From NCBI GenBank assembly GCA_015063235.1, contig SUSW01000003.1:1-62331 (forward strand): a stretch of 62,331 nucleotides of DNA, in the 5' to 3' direction. This document shows, piece by piece, positions 58,894 to 62,331 of this stretch. The number at the start of each line of letters is the position of its first letter. Within the stretch, counting starts at the first letter, position 1. The notes beneath the pieces are model-generated. The model had not been told where the DNA came from. It searched no databases and was given only the letters and a program-made list of their open reading frames with translations. The translations under genes and the position numbers were made by a program. The stretch is from Thermoplasmata archaeon (GTDB lineage: Archaea > Thermoplasmatota > Thermoplasmata > Methanomassiliicoccales > Methanomethylophilaceae).

Positions 58894-60159
58894 ATGCAGA
58901 TTGAGAAAGTTTGGGCAAGAGAGGTTCTGGATTCCAGGGGAAACCCCACGGTAGAAGCCGAGGTTACCGTCGGCGGACACAGAATCAGTGCAATCGCACC
59001 TTCAGGCGCATCCACCGGTTCGTGGGAAGCTCATGAGCTCCGCGACGGAGGCAGCAGATACGGAGGCAAAGGAGTATTGAAAGCGGTCGAGAACGTCCGG
59101 GGACCCATCGCCAAGAGAATAACAGGGATGAACCCTACCGACCAGGAGGGCATCGACAGAGCAATGATTGAACTGGACGGAACCGAGAACAAGACCAAGC
59201 TCGGAGGAAACGCCACAGTCGCAGTATCCCTGGCTGTCGCAAGGGCAGGTGCTATGTGCAACAACATCCCTGTCTACGAGCACATCGGAAAGGATCATGT
59301 GACGCTTCCTGTACCCATGCTCAACATCATCAACGGAGGAAAGCACGCAGGAGGGAATCTGAAAATCCAGGAATGCATGATTATCCCGGCAGGCGCCAAA
59401 TCTTTCTCCGACTGCCTGCAGATGTCATCCGAAGTGTACATGCACCTGAAATCCATCCTCAAAAAGAAGTATGGTGCTGAGGCAATTAACATCGGTGACG
59501 AGGGAGGATTCGCTCCCCCGCTCGATACCGTCGATGAGGCCCTTTCCACGATAGTCTCCGCAGTATCCGACGCGGGATACTCGCCCGGAAAGGACGTGTT
59601 CCTCGCCATCGATGCCGCATCATCGGAATTCTATTCCGACGGTGTCTACGATGTCGACGGCATGAAGCTCTCCGCGGGAGAGCTTGCTGATCACTATGTT
59701 CAGCTCACCAAGGACCACCCGCTCATCAGTATCGAGGACCCTTTCTTCGAGGACGATTTCGAGACCACAGCAGAGCTCACCAAAAAGGTCGGCAAACACG
59801 TTCAGATTGTCGGCGATGACCTGTTCGTCACCAACTCCAAGCGTCTTGCCAGAGGAATCGATGCGGGTGCAGCGAACGCACTGCTCCTGAAGGTCAACCA
59901 GATAGGGACCATCACAGAATCCGGAGAAGCAGCACAGATGAGCTTCGATCACGGATACAACGTCGTCGTGTCCCACAGATCCGGAGAATCCGAGGATACC
60001 ACCATAGCTGACCTGTCCGTTGGATGGGGATCCGGCGAGATAAAGACCGGAGCACCTGCCAGGGGAGAGAGGACCGCCAAGTACAACCGCCTTCTCAGGA
60101 TCGAAGAGGACCTCGGTTCCAAAGCGGTGTTCCCCGGAATTAAGAAGTTCCACCTCTGA
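58894..60159 (+). CDS. eno: Enolase
   Basis: 421 residues. Conserved blocks are REVLDSRGNPTVEAEV, PSGASTGSWEAHELRDGG, NIGDEGGFAPP, SIEDPFFEDDF with the metal Glu and Asp, DDLFVTNSKRL and VVSHRSGESEDTTIADL, with the catalytic Lys in LLLKVNQIGT. It converts 2-phosphoglycerate to phosphoenolpyruvate. The tail ends KKFHL. The gene is nine bases after the REC-DUF835 gene and eight before nicotinate phosphoribosyltransferase, so all three may share a transcript. Confidence 0.95.
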   Translation: MQIEKVWAREVLDSRGNPTVEAEVTVGGHRISAIAPSGASTGSWEAHELRDGGSRYGGKGVLKAVENVRGPIAKRITGMNPTDQEGIDRAMIELDGTENKTKLGGNATVAVSLAVARAGAMCNNIPVYEHIGKDHVTLPVPMLNIINGGKHAGGNLKIQECMIIPAGAKSFSDCLQMSSEVYMHLKSILKKKYGAEAINIGDEGGFAPPLDTVDEALSTIVSAVSDAGYSPGKDVFLAIDAASSEFYSDGVYDVDGMKLSAGELADHYVQLTKDHPLISIEDPFFEDDFETTAELTKKVGKHVQIVGDDLFVTNSKRLARGIDAGAANALLLKVNQIGTITESGEAAQMSFDHGYNVVVSHRSGESEDTTIADLSVGWGSGEIKTGAPARGERTAKYNRLLRIEEDLGSKAVFPGIKKFHL

Positions 60160-60167
60160 GGATTAAC

Positions 60168-61607
60168 ATGGAATACTCCAGGAACATCCCGCTGCTATGC
60201 GACTACTACGAGTACACGATGTGCAACGGGTACGTCGAGAAAGGTATAGAGGACAATGTGGTCTATTTCGATATATTCTTCAGGACCATACCCGACCACG
60301 GGGGATTCGCGGTGGTCGCGGGCCTGGAGCAGCTCGTGGACTACATAATCAACTTGCGCTTCACCGACAGCGACATAGAATTCCTGCATTCCAAGAACAC
60401 CTTCGGAGAGAAGTTCCTGAACTATCTGAGGGACTTCAGATTCTCGGGCGATGTATGGGCCATCCCGGAAGGGACACCCGTATTCCCCGGCGAACCTCTC
60501 GTGACCATCAGGGCTCCTGTAGCAGAGGCTCAGATCCTCGAAACCTTTTCACTGCTGACACTCAATCATCAGACCCTTATCGCCACCAAGGCGAGCCGTA
60601 TAGTGAGAGCTGCCATGGGCAGGACGGTCATGGAGTTCGGCTCCAGAAGGGCCCAAGGAACGGATGCGGCGATATTGGGCGCGAGAGCGGCATATATCGC
60701 AGGATGCGGAGGAACCGCCTGTACCGTCAGCGACAAATGGTACGGTGTACCGGCGAGCGGTACGATGGCCCACTCATGGGTCATGATGTTCGATTCCGAA
60801 TACGAGGCATTCAAGGCCTACTGCGAAACATATCCCAACAATGCCTCGCTGCTGGTGGATACCTACGATACGCTCAACAGCGGTATCCCGAACGCCATCA
60901 GAGCATTTAAGGAGGTCCTCCTGCCCAGAGGTATCACCAAATGCGCCATACGCCTCGATTCGGGAGATCTATCCTTCCTCACCAAGAAAGCAAGGCAGAT
61001 GCTGGACGAAGCTGGACTGAAAGATTGTAAGATCGTCGTCTCCAACGCGCTTGACGAGTGGCTGATCAGAGATTTACTGGACCAGGGAGCGGTCATCGAC
61101 GCTTTCGGTGTGGGGGACAATCTTATCACTTCCCACAGCGACCCCGTGTTCAACGGGGTATTCAAGCTAGCTGCCATCGAAAAGGATGGGGAGATCATCC
61201 CAAAGATCAAGATATCCGAGAACGTGGAGAAGATCACCACGCCGGGATTCAAGAAGATTTACAGGATATACGACCGTAACGGTAAGGCCGTTGCCGACCA
61301 AATCTGCGTATATGATGAGACCATCGATGAATCCGAGCCCTTGGAGCTATTCGACCCTCAAGCCACATGGAAGAGGAAAACGCTCAAAGGATTCAAGGCC
61401 AAAGAGCTCATGGTGAAGGTCATAGAGAACGGAGCACTCATCTATGACATGCCATCATTGGATGAGATCCGCAAGCACTGTGCCGAGGAGATGGACACAC
61501 TTTGGGATGAAGTGAAGCGTTTCTCAAACCCTCACCACTATTATGTAGATCTCTCAAAGAAATTATGGGATGTCCGCAACGAACTCCTCAATCAGACCAG
61601 GCGCTAA
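60168..61607 (+). CDS. pncB: Nicotinate phosphoribosyltransferase
   Basis: 479 residues. Family marks are LLCDYYEYTMCNGYVEKG at the start, EFGSRRAQGTDAAILGARAAYIAGCGGT in the centre, TMAHSWVMMFDSEYEAF with the phosphoribosyl-handling His, LLVDTYDTLNSGIPNAI and AIRLDSGDLSFLTKKARQML. It converts nicotinate and PRPP to nicotinate mononucleotide for NAD salvage. The same nucleotide is the phosphoribosyl donor for CobT in the cobalamin cluster. Start ATG at 60168, eight bases after eno. TAA stop. Confidence 0.93.
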   Translation: MEYSRNIPLLCDYYEYTMCNGYVEKGIEDNVVYFDIFFRTIPDHGGFAVVAGLEQLVDYIINLRFTDSDIEFLHSKNTFGEKFLNYLRDFRFSGDVWAIPEGTPVFPGEPLVTIRAPVAEAQILETFSLLTLNHQTLIATKASRIVRAAMGRTVMEFGSRRAQGTDAAILGARAAYIAGCGGTACTVSDKWYGVPASGTMAHSWVMMFDSEYEAFKAYCETYPNNASLLVDTYDTLNSGIPNAIRAFKEVLLPRGITKCAIRLDSGDLSFLTKKARQMLDEAGLKDCKIVVSNALDEWLIRDLLDQGAVIDAFGVGDNLITSHSDPVFNGVFKLAAIEKDGEIIPKIKISENVEKITTPGFKKIYRIYDRNGKAVADQICVYDETIDESEPLELFDPQATWKRKTLKGFKAKELMVKVIENGALIYDMPSLDEIRKHCAEEMDTLWDEVKRFSNPHHYYVDLSKKLWDVRNELLNQTRR

Positions 61608-61872
61608 GAAAAACGTGGCGGAAATTCGAATTTCGTTGACTGGAAAGCAGTTTTTTATAGTACTGTTTTCCATTAAATTCCGATTTTTCTAATATAAAAA
61701 TTTAATCATGTAATCTGTGTTCAATCCGTTCAATGTTTTTGACCAAAAAATGACAGTTCTAAGATAGTTAGTGTAGGGTTTATATTGAACATCGCTGATG
61801 ACCATCACGCAGGAATAGAAGGAATCCCGCTTGTGGATTCCGGCTAATCGCTGCAGGTCGGGGGACTGAAAT

Positions 61873-62139
61873 ATGATCGAAAATAACGTTACAGATAGCG
61901 TAAGCTATGTGCCACGTACAAGTTTCAGCAGAACGCTGGACAACCTCTCGCTGGTAGGAGAGATGTGCGTCTACTGCAAGTGTGGCCGTATCGTTAAACT
62001 CGATCGTTCTGAGATGCAGCTCAAACTTGCACTGGGGAAAGAGCTTCAATGCTCCTCATGCCGCAACGCCAGGATATCTGATGAGATCGAATATCTCAAC
62101 AACCTCTACAATGGCCTTGTGGATGAAGAAAACTTGTAA
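61873..62139 (+). CDS. Small zinc-ribbon protein of unknown function
   Basis: 88 residues. CVYCKCGRIVKLDRS and ELQCSSCRNARIS supply the cysteines of a zinc ribbon. The flanking parts are polar, and the C-terminus is an acidic helix. The ATG follows GGGGGACTGAAAT. It stands alone after 265 bp of AT-rich DNA. Such proteins often bind nucleic acid or other proteins. No family name can be given. TAA stop. Confidence 0.6.
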   Translation: MIENNVTDSVSYVPRTSFSRTLDNLSLVGEMCVYCKCGRIVKLDRSEMQLKLALGKELQCSSCRNARISDEIEYLNNLYNGLVDEENL

Positions 62140-62331
62140 TTCTAAGAAAGTTAGAGAGTAACACGAATTTTGATAAAGTGTTACTGTATTTGTTACTATT
62201 CAGAACCCCCGAGTAAACCATTTCTTTCTTTGATCCATTATTTTCAAGACACGGTGCAGACAGCCTAGGTTTTGTCCATTCTCTTCGTATAATATCGAAG
62301 CCGCTCGGACGAAGTTCTTTATATCCGTTAT
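62140..62331. other. Non-coding end of window
   Basis: 192 AT-rich bases with no gene. TTTATATCC at the far right looks like a TATA box for a gene beyond the window. Confidence 0.3.

Overview
The window is archaeal and most resembles Methanomassiliicoccales (Thermoplasmatota), the methanogen order that lives largely in guts. Direct evidence is the archaeal information-processing set: Rpo7/RpoE1, Spt4/RpoE2, S24e, S27ae, L40e, FEN1, archaeal MetK, deoxyhypusine synthase, GTP-dependent dephospho-CoA kinase, CobY and aconitase-X type phosphomevalonate dehydratase. The promoters are TATA-like with short or absent leaders. The order is inferred from one further trait. Every intact gene I checked ends in TGA or, rarely, TAA, and none ends in TAG. 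Two long reading frames are interrupted only by TAG, which is what a pyrrolysine-decoding genome would show. No methanogenesis gene lies in the window.

Layout. 1-1939 is decayed DNA: an unknown gene end, a DUF2971-like frame carrying six in-frame TAGs, and an HD-like remnant. 1940-12290 is accessory: a UshA-type nucleotidase, an exported tyrosine phosphatase, a D-lactate dehydrogenase-type gene with an in-frame TAG at codon 14, a YegP protein, a truncated ABC binding protein, a membrane phosphoesterase, a DMT transporter and a broken surface-protein gene. 12407-19032 is the lower cobalamin pathway: ApgM-like phosphatase and CobT on the plus strand; CobD, CbiB, a degenerate CobS paralog, CobS and CobY on the minus strand. 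DNA polymerase IV, a PepX-like peptidase and a RelBE pair follow.

23780-31397 is core: tRNA-Arg, the S27ae-S24e-DPCK-Spt4-Rpo7 operon, a K+-independent proton pyrophosphatase, deoxyhypusine synthase coupled to a divergent isocitrate-dehydrogenase-fold protein, and a SufS-like enzyme. 31366-37682 holds pilin-like exported proteins, ThpR, a low-molecular-weight phosphatase, a MATE pump, a Sel1-repeat protein and a SemiSWEET-like protein. 37742-38735 contains the most unusual object: a minus-strand array of tandem tRNA-like elements. Three of them share a tRNA-Cys(GCA)-like core but have different, self-complementary acceptor stems. The array is preceded by a 128-bp tandem repeat of small hairpins and ends in a T tract.

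39005-62331 is mostly core metabolism: phosphomevalonate dehydratase with its small subunit fused to a Nudix domain, IleRS, envelope proteins, TcdA, TatD, FEN1, Rpe, a second UshA-type nucleotidase, RNase Z, a HTH-CBS regulator divergent from metK across a palindrome, a DUF4443 regulator, L40e, a REC-DUF835 protein, enolase and nicotinate phosphoribosyltransferase.

The strongest leads are the tRNA-like array, the in-frame amber codons, the CobS paralog, the ApgM-CobT pairing and the dehydratase-Nudix fusion.
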